This document shows, one piece after another, positions 56,101 to 64,000 of a DNA stretch of 64,000 nucleotides; within the stretch, counting starts at the first letter, position 1, and each line of letters opens with the position of its first letter. Made by a program: the position numbers and the translations under genes. Source of the DNA: an uncultured Acetatifactor sp. (lineage in GTDB: Bacteria; Bacillota; Clostridia; Lachnospirales; Lachnospiraceae); contig CAJTLR010000001.1 of the NCBI GenBank assembly GCA_910577185.1, positions 17,440 through 81,439 of the forward strand, written 5' to 3'. Below the pieces are notes generated by a model. It saw only the letters and a program-made list of their open reading frames with translations. It did not search any database and was not told where the DNA came from.

Positions 56101-56308
56101 ACATCCGGTCAGCCCAGGAGGCAAAACACGCCGTGTCATTGTCAAAGCCTTTTGACAGGCCGGCACAGAGAATCCTGACAAAGAGAGCTGCCAGAATCAG
56201 GATGGTCAGGCTGTACTCCGGCAGCTTTTTGGGCGTGCCGCCCAATTTCCGGAGACAGAAAATAAAGACCAGTATACCCAGCAGGGCAGATAAATGAACA
56301 AAAAACAT
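53108..56308 (-). CDS. Double GT-C glycosyltransferase (PMT-like) fusion
   Basis: 1066 residues with many membrane segments. Residues 1-430 form one GT-C unit whose first loop has GFDNDTACFASWADRMF and DYPPGYMYV. A Gly/Ser/Ala-rich basic linker follows, and residues 505-1066 form a second unit of the protein-mannosyltransferase family: YFDEIYHGRTAYEFL with Asp647-Glu648, the THPPMGK motif, and IACKWTGAYAG. Lipid-linked sugars are the expected donors and the active loops face outside. Known PMT proteins are half this size, so this is a natural fusion. It probably glycosylates a surface protein or glycan. Its promoter overlaps the plus-strand ABC promoter. Confidence 0.85.
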   Translation of the reverse strand: MFFVHLSALLGILVFIFCLRKLGGTPKKLPEYSLTILILAALFVRILCAGLSKGFDNDTACFASWADRMFQVRPSGFYSPDTFTDYPPGYMYVLWLLGAIRNLTGMAYYSLPHLLLLKIPAILCDMGCGLILYREAKKKFTEYGAFFVAAAYFFNPALILNSSVWGQVDSIFTLLVIIMCLSLIRGKMYPALICFGTGVLIKPHTLLFAPILFAGMLDHILSAEKNARLSLTVQLFFQCLSVGAGMVFLCVPFGLEHVWKQYFSTVTSYPYAAVNAYNFWGFFGLNWVSQDNTFLGIPYSVIGWTCIAAAVAVTLLISLRSRKDREKYPFLGALLMISVFMFSVRMHERYLYPALTLLLLAFLYRPCKQFFLCYGGFSVLHFYNTADVLFFYNPVEYDRTSPLIISVSLGMLVCTGLFYHSVFRTYWRTPAEAGGNAPFPRLFPDRPAVKKSSSSRPRAKSGGARGVAAFRSGGSGGSAPEGSAAAVPIRRGDFICMALITAVYACFALYDLGDRQAPETAYDMTQGQSIELDFQGQAPVSLAYYIAPWEKRHFTLEGKKENETQWTSFGKITLKNVFTWQTQSLDTGLSHLRLTLEDNQASILEFVFLDQEGNILTPGFAGQYEGLFDESHLYPGTSTYRNSMYFDEIYHGRTAYEFLHGLTSYENTHPPMGKILISLGVALFGMNPFGWRIMGVLFGIAMVPIVYLFARKISENTLLASFASVLFAFDFMHFTQTRIATIDVYITFFVILMYYFMYRYSRLSFYDTPLKKTFLPLGACGVCMGFGIACKWTGAYAGCGLAVIFFSVLYKRYREYVYAGKRPSGSTDGISHRHILDSFLPSTKRTIYFCLVFFVAVPALIYLLSYLPFRDYSDRGLLGRMLYNQTSMFQYHSGLNSTHDFSSPWYEWPILKRPIWYYSRIITKPAEGMGLREGISAFGNPALWWAGIPAAIYMVYLWMKKKDKTAAFLVIGYLAQYLPWFFVTRITFIYHYFPSVVFVVLMILYTFIQWKKMLTRPAFLSLVLLYGTVAVGLFLLFFPVLSGQPVEAEFVDKYLRWFKSWVLTAK

Positions 56309-56345
56309 AATGATTCACCCGACTTTCACATTTTTTCACAATCAT

Positions 56346-56374
56346 ATTATATCAAAAAGCTTGGAAGATGAAAA
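56346..56374 (-). promoter_or_regulatory. Promoter of the reverse-strand mannosyltransferase gene
   Basis: On the minus strand TTTTCA (56374-56369) and TATAAT (56351-56346) are 17 bases apart. The -10 box is perfect and the -35 box is moderate. It overlaps the divergent plus-strand promoter at 56361-56389, so the two transcripts could be mutually exclusive. Confidence 0.55.
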
Positions 56375-56389
56375 GATGTTTGCTATAAT
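56361..56389 (+). promoter_or_regulatory. Sigma-A promoter of the ABC exporter operon
   Basis: TTGGAA at 56361-56366 and TATAAT at 56384-56389 are 17 bases apart. The -10 box is perfect and followed by an A-rich start region. The first gene begins 76 bases downstream of the -10 box. Confidence 0.75.
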
Positions 56390-56465
56390 AAAAAATGATT
56401 GCGGAATCGGCTGGTGACAAAGAAGATCAGCATCCGGATAAAGGGTGCGGAAACTGGACAAGAGT

Positions 56466-57170
56466 ATGGATGCGTTTGTAAGTTTTCAGAATGTGAAAAA
56501 AATATATAAGACAGGAGAGGTGGAGATTCCGGCCCTGGAGAATGTGAATTTTGAGCTGCAAAAGGGGGAGTTCTGCGTGATTGTGGGGGCTTCCGGCGCG
56601 GGCAAGACCACCATACTGAATATTCTGGGAGGCATGGACACACTCACGGAAGGAAAGGTATTTCTGGATGGGGAGGAGGTTTCCTCCTATGACAAAAAGC
56701 AGCTGACGGCATACAGGCGTTATGATGTGGGATTTGTGTTTCAGTTTTACAATCTGGTCCAGAATCTGACGGCGCTGGAAAACGTGGAACTGGCGGCCCA
56801 GATCTGCAGGGATCCCCTGGACGCCGGCACGGTGCTGGAACAGGTGGGCCTGAAGGCGCGCGCCAATAATTTTCCGGCACAGCTTTCCGGAGGGGAACAG
56901 CAGCGTGTGGCCATAGCCAGGGCGCTGGCCAAAAATCCCAAACTTCTTCTGTGCGACGAGCCCACGGGGGCCCTTGATTATCATACGGGAAAATCCGTGC
57001 TGAAACTTTTGCAGGATACCTGCAGGAATATGGGGAAGACAGTGATCGTCATCACCCACAACCAGGCGCTGACTGCCATGGCAGACCGCGTTATCACGGT
57101 AAAGAGCGGTACGGTGGCCGATATGGTCATAAATAAAAATATCGTGGATGTGGCGGATATTGAGTGGTAG
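56466..57170 (+). CDS. ABC transporter ATP-binding protein (MacB/LolD type)
   Basis: 234 residues from ATG 56466; GTG 56445 is an alternative but lies too close to its purine-rich stretch. Walker A is GASGAGKTT, the Q-loop is [18 protein letters not shown], the signature is [15 protein letters not shown], Walker B is [12 protein letters not shown], and the switch histidine is in VITHN. The LTALENV and GALD wording is typical of the MacB/LolD/FtsE family that powers FtsX-like permeases. The permease gene follows at 57210. Confidence 0.95.
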   Translation: MDAFVSFQNVKKIYKTGEVEIPALENVNFELQKGEFCVIVGASGAGKTTILNILGGMDTLTEGKVFLDGEEVSSYDKKQLTAYRRYDVGFVFQFYNLVQNLTALENVELAAQICRDPLDAGTVLEQVGLKARANNFPAQLSGGEQQRVAIARALAKNPKLLLCDEPTGALDYHTGKSVLKLLQDTCRNMGKTVIVITHNQALTAMADRVITVKSGTVADMVINKNIVDVADIEW

Positions 57171-57209
57171 GGAAAATAAGATGGCAATTTCGGCTCACAG
57201 GAGATTCGT

Positions 57210-60200
57210 ATGGGAAAAAGGGGCATGCGCGGGATCAGAAAAAGCACATTCAGGGAAATCAGATCCAGCTTAGGGCGTTTTATGGCAATTTTTGCCATCA
57301 TTGCGCTGGGGGTGGGCTTTTTTGCCGGCCTGAAAGTGACGAAGGAAGCCATGCTGGCCACGGTGAAAGGGTATCTGGACCGCCATGCCTTCTATGACCT
57401 GCGCCTGATTTCCACACTTGGGTTCGGGCCGGAGAATACGGATGCTTTTGCCGGGGCAAAGGATGTGGAGGCGGCGGAAGGATCCGTTTCCTTTGATATG
57501 ATTTACAGTCTGGAGGACGGCAGCCAGGGCGTGGCAAAGATCCACAGCCTGCCTGAGGAACTGAACACCCCGAAGCTGACTGCCGGCAGGATGCCCCAGG
57601 AAAGCAATGAATGTGTGGCGGACAATAATTTGTTCGGAAAGTCGGACATTGGAACCGTGATTTCCCTGGCGGAGGATAATGCGGAAGAGGACCTGGAACA
57701 TTTTACCCATAAGGAATACACCATTGTGGGGCTGGTGCAGTCACCCCTTTATATCCAGTATGAGAGAGGAAACACTTCCCTGGGCACCGGGCGGCTGGCG
57801 GGATTTCTCTACCTTCCCCCGGAAGGCTTCACGGTGGAGTATTTCACGGAAGTTTATGTAAGGTTTTCACAGGATTTCGATTTATACAGTACGGAATACA
57901 ATTCGTTCATGGACGGGAAGGAAAGGTCGTTTGAGCGGACGGCAAAGGAAGAGGCAGACAAAAGATATCAGGAGATCCGCCGGGAGGCGGAGCAGAAAAT
58001 TGCTGATGGATACAGGGAGCTGGAAGAGAAGGAAGAGGAAGGCCTCCGGGAGCTGGAGGCGGCAGGGAAAGAGCTGGATGAGGCCGCACGGCAGCTGGAA
58101 GAAGGAGAGAGGGCGCTGGCAGATGCCAGGCTGGAATTCGCGGAGGGAGAGCAGGAGCTCTTTAATAAGGAAGGGGAACTGATTCAGGCCAGAATCACCC
58201 TGTCGGAGAAAGAGCAGGAGCTGTATCAGGGGGAAGTGACCATCACGGAGAAGGAAGCCGAACTTGTGGAAGCCAGAAGCCTGATCGACAGCAATGAGGT
58301 AGAGCTGAGAAGCGCCGAACGGCAGCTGGCAGATGGAAAAGCCGAACTGAGAAGCAAGAGCGAGTCAGTGGAAACCATGAGGAACCTGGTTACAGAGGGA
58401 AGGAACCAGCTGGAGCTGCAGGAAAAAGAACTGGAAAGGCAGAAAGAAGAGCTGCGAACCCAGGCAGAGAGCGGCGCCATCTCCGGGGAGGCCTATGATC
58501 TGGCAGTGTCCATGATAGAAAAGGGAGAACAGACCCTGGGGGAATACAGGGCCAGACTGGAGGAGCTGGAGGGCCAGCTGGCGGCAGGGGAGGAGGAGCT
58601 GGCCGCCGCCTGGCAGCAGATCAAAGAGTCTGAGGAGCAGCTCAACAGCGGCTGGCTTGCCCTTGCCCAGGCAAAGCAGCAGCTTGCGGACGGACAGCTG
58701 GCCATGGCAGAGGCCAGACGGGAGATTCTGGAAGGGAAAAAAGCCCTGGAAGAAGGAAAAACGGAGCTTGAGGAAGGCGAGGAGGCAATTGCCGGGGCGA
58801 AAAAAGAAATAGAAGAGGCCCGGGCCACCCTTCAGGAAAAAGAAGCGGAGTTTGCCAGTGGAAGGAAGGAGTATGAGGACGGCCGGGTGGAGTATGAAGA
58901 GGCCGGAAAGGATTTTGAGCGTCGGGTACAGGAGGCTTGTGAAGAGCTGGCAGATGCTGAGGAAGAACTGGCAAAGCTGGAGGAGCCGGAGGTTTTCGTT
59001 CTGGGCAGGGATACCAATATCGGATATGTGTGTTTTGAGAACGATTCCAATATTGTGGAGGGAATCGCCAACATTTTTCCGCTTTTTTTCTTCCTGGTGG
59101 CTGCGCTGGTGTGTATTACCACCATGAACCGGATGGTGGAGGAACACAGAACCCAGATGGGCGTGCTGAAGGCGCTGGGGTATGGGGAAGCGGATATCAT
59201 GTCCAAGTTTATGATTTATTCCGGCCTTGCGGCGGTGACCGGCTGTGTTGCGGGGTTCTTCCTGGGAACCTGGGGTTTCCCGAAAATTATATGGTTCTGT
59301 TACGGGATGATGTACCGGGCAGATTCCGTTTTTTATATTTTTGATGGGAATATGGCGCTTATTTCCATGACAGTATCGCTGCTGTGTTCCCTGGGGACTA
59401 CCTGGCTTTCCTGCCGGGCGGAACTGAAACAGGTGGCGGCGGCCCTGATGCGGCCCAAGGCCCCCAGGGCGGGAAAGAGAGTTCTGCTGGAGCGGATTCC
59501 CTTTTTGTGGAAGCGCCTTGGATTTTTGCGGAAAGTTTCCCTGCGGAATATTTTCCGGTATAAAAAAAGACTGTTTATGATGGTGGTGGGAATCAGCGGC
59601 TGTACGGCGCTTCTGGTGACCGGTTTCGGCATCAGGGATTCCATCGCGGATGTGGCGGAAAAACAGTATCAGGAAATCCAGACCTTTGACATCGGGATTT
59701 CCCTGAAGGAAAACGTGGATGAAGCCTTTCTGGAGGCTTTGGACGCGCGGAAATCCATGGGGGCGGGAGCTTATACCTGCGTTATGGAAAAAAACATGGA
59801 TTTTGTGACAGACGGAGAAGTCAAGTCAGTGTATCTTGTGGCAGGGGAGGGGGAGGAGATGAAGCCGTTCCTGAATCTTCACACCACAAAGGGAGAGGCC
59901 GTGGCCTATCCAGGAACCGGGGATGCCGTGATTTCCCACCGTCTGGCAGAGGATTACCATGTCCGGGTGGGGGACAGGATTACGCTGCGGGATGAAGAGA
60001 TGCGCACGCTGGAAGTCTATGTAACCGGAATATACGAAAATTATATTTACAATTACGTGCATATCTCCCAGGATACCTGGAGGGAGCTTGCGGGGGAAGA
60101 GCCGGAAAAGAAAACGGTCTACCTGAATCTGACGGAGGAAGCAAAGACGGATGTCACGGGGAATTCCTCCTACGAACTGGCGGGAGATCTCATGAAGCTG

Positions 60201-60668
60201 GGGCAGGTGTCAAACGTCACCGTGAACGCGGATTTTATGGAGCGCATCGGCAATATGATGAAAAGCCTGGACATTATCGTGGCAGTGGTCATTCTGTGCG
60301 CGGCGGGGCTGGCGTTTATCGTGCTCTATAATCTGACCAACATCAATATCACGGAACGGGTCAGGGAGATTGCCACCATAAAAGTGCTGGGATTTTACAA
60401 GAAAGAGACGGCAGCCTATGTGTTCCGGGAAAATACCATGCTGACCATGCTGGGCATGGCGGCGGGCCTGGGGCTGGGATATTTTCTCCACAATTTTGTC
60501 ATGAATGAGATACGGATTGACATGATTTCCTTTGATATTTATATCAGGCCTGTGAGTTATCTGTACAGCGGGCTGCTGACAATGGTGTTTGCATGGTGCG
60601 TGAACAGGGCCATGGGGGGCAGGCTGGAAGAAATCAGCATGACGGAATCTTTGAAAAGCGTTGATTAG
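57210..60668 (+). CDS. FtsX-like ABC permease with very long extracellular coiled coil
   Basis: 1152 residues. The first membrane segment is at 23-45 (FMAIFAIIALGVGFFAG). An extracellular MacB-like domain follows, then about 350 residues (244-592) of charged Glu/Lys/Ala/Leu heptads rich in LEE, AEG and ELA, clearly a long coiled coil. FtsX domain 1 is at about 617-715 (FPLFFFLVAALVCITTM, RTQMGVLKALGY) and FtsX domain 2 at about 1015-1140 (REIATIKVLGF). It is coupled to the ATPase gene. A coiled-coil stalk this long could span the cell wall or contact an envelope hydrolase or export substrate. Confidence 0.9.
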   Translation: MGKRGMRGIRKSTFREIRSSLGRFMAIFAIIALGVGFFAGLKVTKEAMLATVKGYLDRHAFYDLRLISTLGFGPENTDAFAGAKDVEAAEGSVSFDMIYSLEDGSQGVAKIHSLPEELNTPKLTAGRMPQESNECVADNNLFGKSDIGTVISLAEDNAEEDLEHFTHKEYTIVGLVQSPLYIQYERGNTSLGTGRLAGFLYLPPEGFTVEYFTEVYVRFSQDFDLYSTEYNSFMDGKERSFERTAKEEADKRYQEIRREAEQKIADGYRELEEKEEEGLRELEAAGKELDEAARQLEEGERALADARLEFAEGEQELFNKEGELIQARITLSEKEQELYQGEVTITEKEAELVEARSLIDSNEVELRSAERQLADGKAELRSKSESVETMRNLVTEGRNQLELQEKELERQKEELRTQAESGAISGEAYDLAVSMIEKGEQTLGEYRARLEELEGQLAAGEEELAAAWQQIKESEEQLNSGWLALAQAKQQLADGQLAMAEARREILEGKKALEEGKTELEEGEEAIAGAKKEIEEARATLQEKEAEFASGRKEYEDGRVEYEEAGKDFERRVQEACEELADAEEELAKLEEPEVFVLGRDTNIGYVCFENDSNIVEGIANIFPLFFFLVAALVCITTMNRMVEEHRTQMGVLKALGYGEADIMSKFMIYSGLAAVTGCVAGFFLGTWGFPKIIWFCYGMMYRADSVFYIFDGNMALISMTVSLLCSLGTTWLSCRAELKQVAAALMRPKAPRAGKRVLLERIPFLWKRLGFLRKVSLRNIFRYKKRLFMMVVGISGCTALLVTGFGIRDSIADVAEKQYQEIQTFDIGISLKENVDEAFLEALDARKSMGAGAYTCVMEKNMDFVTDGEVKSVYLVAGEGEEMKPFLNLHTTKGEAVAYPGTGDAVISHRLAEDYHVRVGDRITLRDEEMRTLEVYVTGIYENYIYNYVHISQDTWRELAGEEPEKKTVYLNLTEEAKTDVTGNSSYELAGDLMKLGQVSNVTVNADFMERIGNMMKSLDIIVAVVILCAAGLAFIVLYNLTNINITERVREIATIKVLGFYKKETAAYVFRENTMLTMLGMAAGLGLGYFLHNFVMNEIRIDMISFDIYIRPVSYLYSGLLTMVFAWCVNRAMGGRLEEISMTESLKSVD

Positions 60669-60700
60669 GGTATCTGTCAACGGGGAAAGGATAAAATAAA

Positions 60701-61492
60701 ATGAAGTTTGATATGCATTGTCACACAAAGGAAGGTTCCCTGGACGGCAAAGTGCCCATAGAGGAATTTGCGGGCATCCTGAGAGGGAAGGGATTTGATG
60801 GTATGCTGGTCAGCGACCATGATTCCTACAAGGGATACAGGGTCTGGAAGAAGGTGCGTGAAGAAGGGCGTGACAAGGGTTTCGTGGTGCTGAAGGGAGT
60901 GGAGTACGATACCATTGACGCGGGACATATTCTGGTGATCATGCCGGAGACCGTGAAGCTGAAGATCCTGGAGCTTCGGGGCCTGCCGGTGCAGTTCCTG
61001 ATTGATATTGTCCATAAAAACGGCGGGATTCTGGGCCCGGCGCACCCCTGCGGGGAGAAATACTTAAGCATTACCAATACCAGAAAGCATCGCAACCAGC
61101 TGGCTGTGATGGATAAATTTGATTTCCTGGAAGGTTTTAATGCCTGCGAGACTCCCGAGAGCAACGCGGGGGCCCTGGCCATTGCGGAGCAGTATGGAAA
61201 GCCTGTCTTCGGCGGCAGTGACGCCCACAGGGAAGACTGCATCGGACTGGGATTCACGGAGTTCCGAGGGGAAATACGCTGCGAGTCGGACCTGATCAGA
61301 CTGGTGAAAGAGAGGGGAAGGGCGGTGTGCACCTGCGGCGGGGAATATTATCCCTACACTACAAAGCAGAAAATCGGTGCGGCAAACAATCTTCTGGTGG
61401 ACGGATTCTGGTTTTACAATCATCTGGGAAGCATGATGCGGTACAGAAAAAGGATACGGGAACTCCGCAAATACTATATCCGTATCAAGTAA
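60701..61492 (+). CDS. PHP-domain phosphoesterase
   Basis: 263 residues. The PHP family metal ligands are seen as FDMHCHTKEG at 3-12 and VSDHDSYKGY near 44, a conserved glutamate in KGVEYDTIDAGHILV, a GPAHPCG loop and the closing GGSDAHREDCIGLG. The enzyme probably hydrolyses a nucleotide or sugar phosphate, or acts as a 3'-5' phosphodiesterase-like protein. It follows the ABC permease by 32 bases and may share its transcript, though the functional link is unknown. Confidence 0.85.
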   Translation: MKFDMHCHTKEGSLDGKVPIEEFAGILRGKGFDGMLVSDHDSYKGYRVWKKVREEGRDKGFVVLKGVEYDTIDAGHILVIMPETVKLKILELRGLPVQFLIDIVHKNGGILGPAHPCGEKYLSITNTRKHRNQLAVMDKFDFLEGFNACETPESNAGALAIAEQYGKPVFGGSDAHREDCIGLGFTEFRGEIRCESDLIRLVKERGRAVCTCGGEYYPYTTKQKIGAANNLLVDGFWFYNHLGSMMRYRKRIRELRKYYIRIK

Positions 61493-61666
61493 ACGGGGCG
61501 GCAGTAACCTTCTCTTTAGCAGTAATTCATAAAATCTTAAGGTGCATTTTTGAAATAGTGTGATATACTCAATATGTGGCAGTAATATGGTCATGCGCCG
61601 GTTTTCCATATCAGGCGTCACCTGGGACAGCCGCAAGAAATTGCAAAAAGAGAGGATCAATAAACC

Positions 61667-63958
61667 ATGAAAACATCAAAACATAAGATAGTTACGGCAG
61701 GCAGACGTATGCTTGCATTGATGCTTACGGCGATTACCATTCTGGGGGTATCCGCCTGCGGGAAATCAGGAGATTCCGCTGACGGCACGAAACCGAAGGA
61801 GTGGGCTTATGTGCCGGAATTTCTCACCATAGAAGAGGACAATGTAAGCTATTATGATATGCAGCTGGTGGGGGAAAATCTTTACTATTTATCCTATGAC
61901 TGGGATGAGAGTACACAGACCAGCAGCCAGAGCGTCTGTAAATACTCTCTGGCAGACAAGGCGTTAACAAAGACTCCCATCACCTGGGCCGAGGATGTGG
62001 GATACCAGAGTCTGAACAGGGGGACTTTTTTGGAAGATGGCAGTTTCTATGCCATTATGGATTCCTATACGGAAGATTACAGCCAGTCCTGGCAGCATCT
62101 CACAAAATTTGATGCCCAGGGACAGCAGATCTTCTCCCAGGATATTACAGACCTGCTCCAGGGTTCTTATGCGGACGGTCTTGTGGTGGATGGGGAAGGC
62201 AGGGTATATCTTTCCGGAGACGGCGTTGTGTGGCTGTTTGACGCGGAAGGCGTCAGCAAAGGTTCCGTGAAACTGGAGGGCACCAATGTGTGGATTGACT
62301 CCATGGGCAACGGCTCTGATGGCAAGGTATATTTGGGATACAGCAGTTACGACGGGAACAACAGTACATATACTTTGTGTGAAATTGACTTTGAAGGCGC
62401 CAGGCTGGGAAACAGTTATAAAGATTTTCCCCGCGGCAACAATGGCTTTTTCAGGGGTACGGAATATGACTTCCTGATACATGACGGTATGAAAGTCTAC
62501 GCATACGATCTGGAAAAGCAAAAGAAGGAAGAACTGTTTGACTGGCTGGACAGCGATATCAACGGCAGCAATGTGCGCCGGTTCGGACAGCTGGAGGATG
62601 GCCGTATCGTGGCGATCGTTGAGGACTGGGAGACCAATGACAGCGGAATTGCCCTGCTGACCAAAAAGAAAGCGGAAGAGGTGCCCCAGAAGGAGATCAT
62701 CACCGTGGGTACCATGAGCGGCGCGTACAATCTGCAGGCCAGGGCAGTGAAATTTAACAAGTCCAATTCCCAGTACCATATCAGTGTGAAGCAATATATG
62801 GATTTTGAAAATTATGGTGAGAATACCTGGTCGGATGCACTGAATAGTTTCAATAATGACCTTACGTCAAACAATTGTCCGGATATCATTGACCTGACCA
62901 GCATGAATATGTCCCAGCTGGCGGCAAAGGGAATACTGGAAGACCTGAATCCCTACCTGGAGAAGAGCAGTGTGCTGAACCGTTCCGACTTTTTGGAAAA
63001 TATTCTGAACGTATATACAGTAAACGGTGCGCTGGTGAGCATTCCTACTTTTTTCAATATGCAGACAGTGATCGGAAGTACGGAGAAAGTGGGCACCGAG
63101 AGCGGCTGGACCCTGGATGAAATGATTGCATTTGCAAACCAGTATCCGGAGGCGGAAATTTTTAACCAGGTTTCCAAGTTAGAGATTCTGCGGGCCGTGC
63201 TGATGTTTAACCAGGATGCATTCATCAACTGGGAGACCGGGGAGTGTAATTTTGATTCGGATACATTTAAAAACATACTGGATTTTGTGAACCGTTTCCC
63301 GGATGAGGTGACATGGGAAGAGGGCATGGATTCGGAACCTACCAGGATCCAGAAAGGGGAAGTGCTGCTGTCCCAGGCTTATCTGTATGATTTCGACCAG
63401 ATACAGATGTACAGTGAGATTTTTGGAGGTGATTATAACTGTATCGGATTCCCCACAGTGGATGGTACCGGCGGGCATGCGCTCAGCACCGGGGATGCCT
63501 ATGCCATCAGCAGCAAAAGTTCCCGCAAGGATGGGGCATGGGCTTTTCTGGAAAGTATTCTGACAGAAGAGAGTGATGAAAGGTTTAGGAGTGGTTTTCC
63601 TACCCGGAAAGCAGCACTGGACGCCATGGCGGCAGAAGCTGTAGAGGTAGATTACGTTATGGATGAGAACGGCCAGGTCATGAAGGACGAAAACGGGGAA
63701 CCCCTTGTGTCGGGTACGAGCAGTATAGGATACGAGGATGGCTGGGAGTATACTTATCACACTCCCACCCAGGAGGAAATAGATAAAACGCTGGCCCTGA
63801 TGGAGCATGCAAAGCCGGTGGCCGTCAATGGCAATGACATGATCATGAGCATTATCAATGAGGAGGCGGAACCTTTCTTTAAGGGGCAGAAATCCGTGGA
63901 TGATGTAGTGAAGGTAATTCAGAACCGTATCAATAATTATGTAAATGAAACCAAATAA
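61667..63958 (+). CDS. Extracellular solute-binding lipoprotein with an extra N-terminal beta-rich domain
   Basis: 763 residues. A lipoprotein signal ends with LGVSAC, so Cys31 would be lipidated. Residues 45-345 are rich in short beta strands (NLYYLSYDWDE, GRVYLSGDGVVWLF, KVYLGYSSYDG, KVYAYDLEKQK), a beta-propeller-like pattern. The rest is a family 1 sugar-binding protein (GTMSGAYNLQARAVKFNK, CPDIIDLTSMN, GHALSTGDAYAISSKS). A normal binding protein has 400-450 residues. Sugar ABC importer genes would be expected beyond 64000. No consensus promoter was found in the 174 bases upstream. Confidence 0.88.
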   Translation: MKTSKHKIVTAGRRMLALMLTAITILGVSACGKSGDSADGTKPKEWAYVPEFLTIEEDNVSYYDMQLVGENLYYLSYDWDESTQTSSQSVCKYSLADKALTKTPITWAEDVGYQSLNRGTFLEDGSFYAIMDSYTEDYSQSWQHLTKFDAQGQQIFSQDITDLLQGSYADGLVVDGEGRVYLSGDGVVWLFDAEGVSKGSVKLEGTNVWIDSMGNGSDGKVYLGYSSYDGNNSTYTLCEIDFEGARLGNSYKDFPRGNNGFFRGTEYDFLIHDGMKVYAYDLEKQKKEELFDWLDSDINGSNVRRFGQLEDGRIVAIVEDWETNDSGIALLTKKKAEEVPQKEIITVGTMSGAYNLQARAVKFNKSNSQYHISVKQYMDFENYGENTWSDALNSFNNDLTSNNCPDIIDLTSMNMSQLAAKGILEDLNPYLEKSSVLNRSDFLENILNVYTVNGALVSIPTFFNMQTVIGSTEKVGTESGWTLDEMIAFANQYPEAEIFNQVSKLEILRAVLMFNQDAFINWETGECNFDSDTFKNILDFVNRFPDEVTWEEGMDSEPTRIQKGEVLLSQAYLYDFDQIQMYSEIFGGDYNCIGFPTVDGTGGHALSTGDAYAISSKSSRKDGAWAFLESILTEESDERFRSGFPTRKAALDAMAAEAVEVDYVMDENGQVMKDENGEPLVSGTSSIGYEDGWEYTYHTPTQEEIDKTLALMEHAKPVAVNGNDMIMSIINEEAEPFFKGQKSVDDVVKVIQNRINNYVNETK

Positions 63959-64000
63959 CCGGCCGGACGAGAGCCGGGATATCCGGAATGAGGATGGAAA

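Noticed and set aside
58365..59147. Long reverse-strand open frame of 260 residues
   Set aside because: It is the antisense shadow of the permease coiled coil, whose biased codons avoid stops on the other strand.
1..64000. CRISPR array, rRNA, tRNA or prophage
   Set aside because: I saw no regularly spaced repeats, no tRNA-like cloverleaf with CCA-type ends, no rRNA segments and no phage structural genes.

Overview
The window looks like a piece of a Gram-positive Clostridia chromosome, most likely Lachnospiraceae. The evidence is strong AGGAGG-type ribosome binding sites, sigma-A promoters, some TTG/GTG starts, a lipoprotein solute-binding protein, an FtsX-type ABC exporter and a hybrid sensor kinase. 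Taxonomy is inferred from style; no rRNA or tRNA gene is present.

About 44 kb (1-44020) is one co-directional surface-glycan island. Block A (245-7040) makes a phosphonate: phosphonopyruvate decarboxylase and a fused cytidylyltransferase-PEP mutase flank a metallophosphatase, an SDR, a LicC-like nucleotidyltransferase, a hexapeptide acyltransferase and an unassigned dehydrogenase. Block B (7371-12728) holds glycosyltransferases and a frameshifted WcbI-like acetyltransferase. Block C (12754-21010) makes a CDP-linked deoxy sugar: RfbF, RfbH (E1-type), RfbG, an SDR, a YerE-like TPP enzyme, a DRE-TIM aldolase-family protein and a HAD phosphatase. A yersiniose-like branched sugar is plausible. Block D (22232-26535) makes ADP-D-glycero-D-manno-heptose (GmhA, HldE, GmhB) and includes a GT9 heptosyltransferase-like protein. 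Block E (26636-44020) holds FkbM-type methyltransferases, two large HAD-like proteins, an inositol-monophosphatase/methyltransferase/Gfo-Idh trio and more glycosyltransferases.

The most unusual feature is a small Rossmann-like module of about 90-100 residues, with a core such as IxxYGAGxxG followed by a VDxx-type strand. I count 14 divergent copies in one locus, attached to the N or C terminus of otherwise unrelated enzymes: GT2, GT4, GT9, GT32-like, DUF4422, capsule-type GT, FkbM, WcbI-like and HAD-like proteins. I see no flippase, polymerase, chain-length regulator or initiating sugar-phosphate transferase, so export and polymerisation must be encoded elsewhere.

The island ends in mobile debris and a stability cassette (44186-45672): an IS3-type transposase tail, a mazEF toxin-antitoxin pair with repeats over its promoter and a strong terminator, and a truncated fic gene. 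Beyond it (45880-64000) lie ordinary chromosomal genes: a methyltransferase, an aromatic-acid-exporter-like membrane protein, a hybrid histidine kinase, a zinc-ribbon membrane protein with a TPM-domain protein, a reverse-strand double GT-C mannosyltransferase, a MacB/FtsX-like ABC exporter with a very long coiled coil, a PHP phosphoesterase, and an unusually long extracellular solute-binding lipoprotein.
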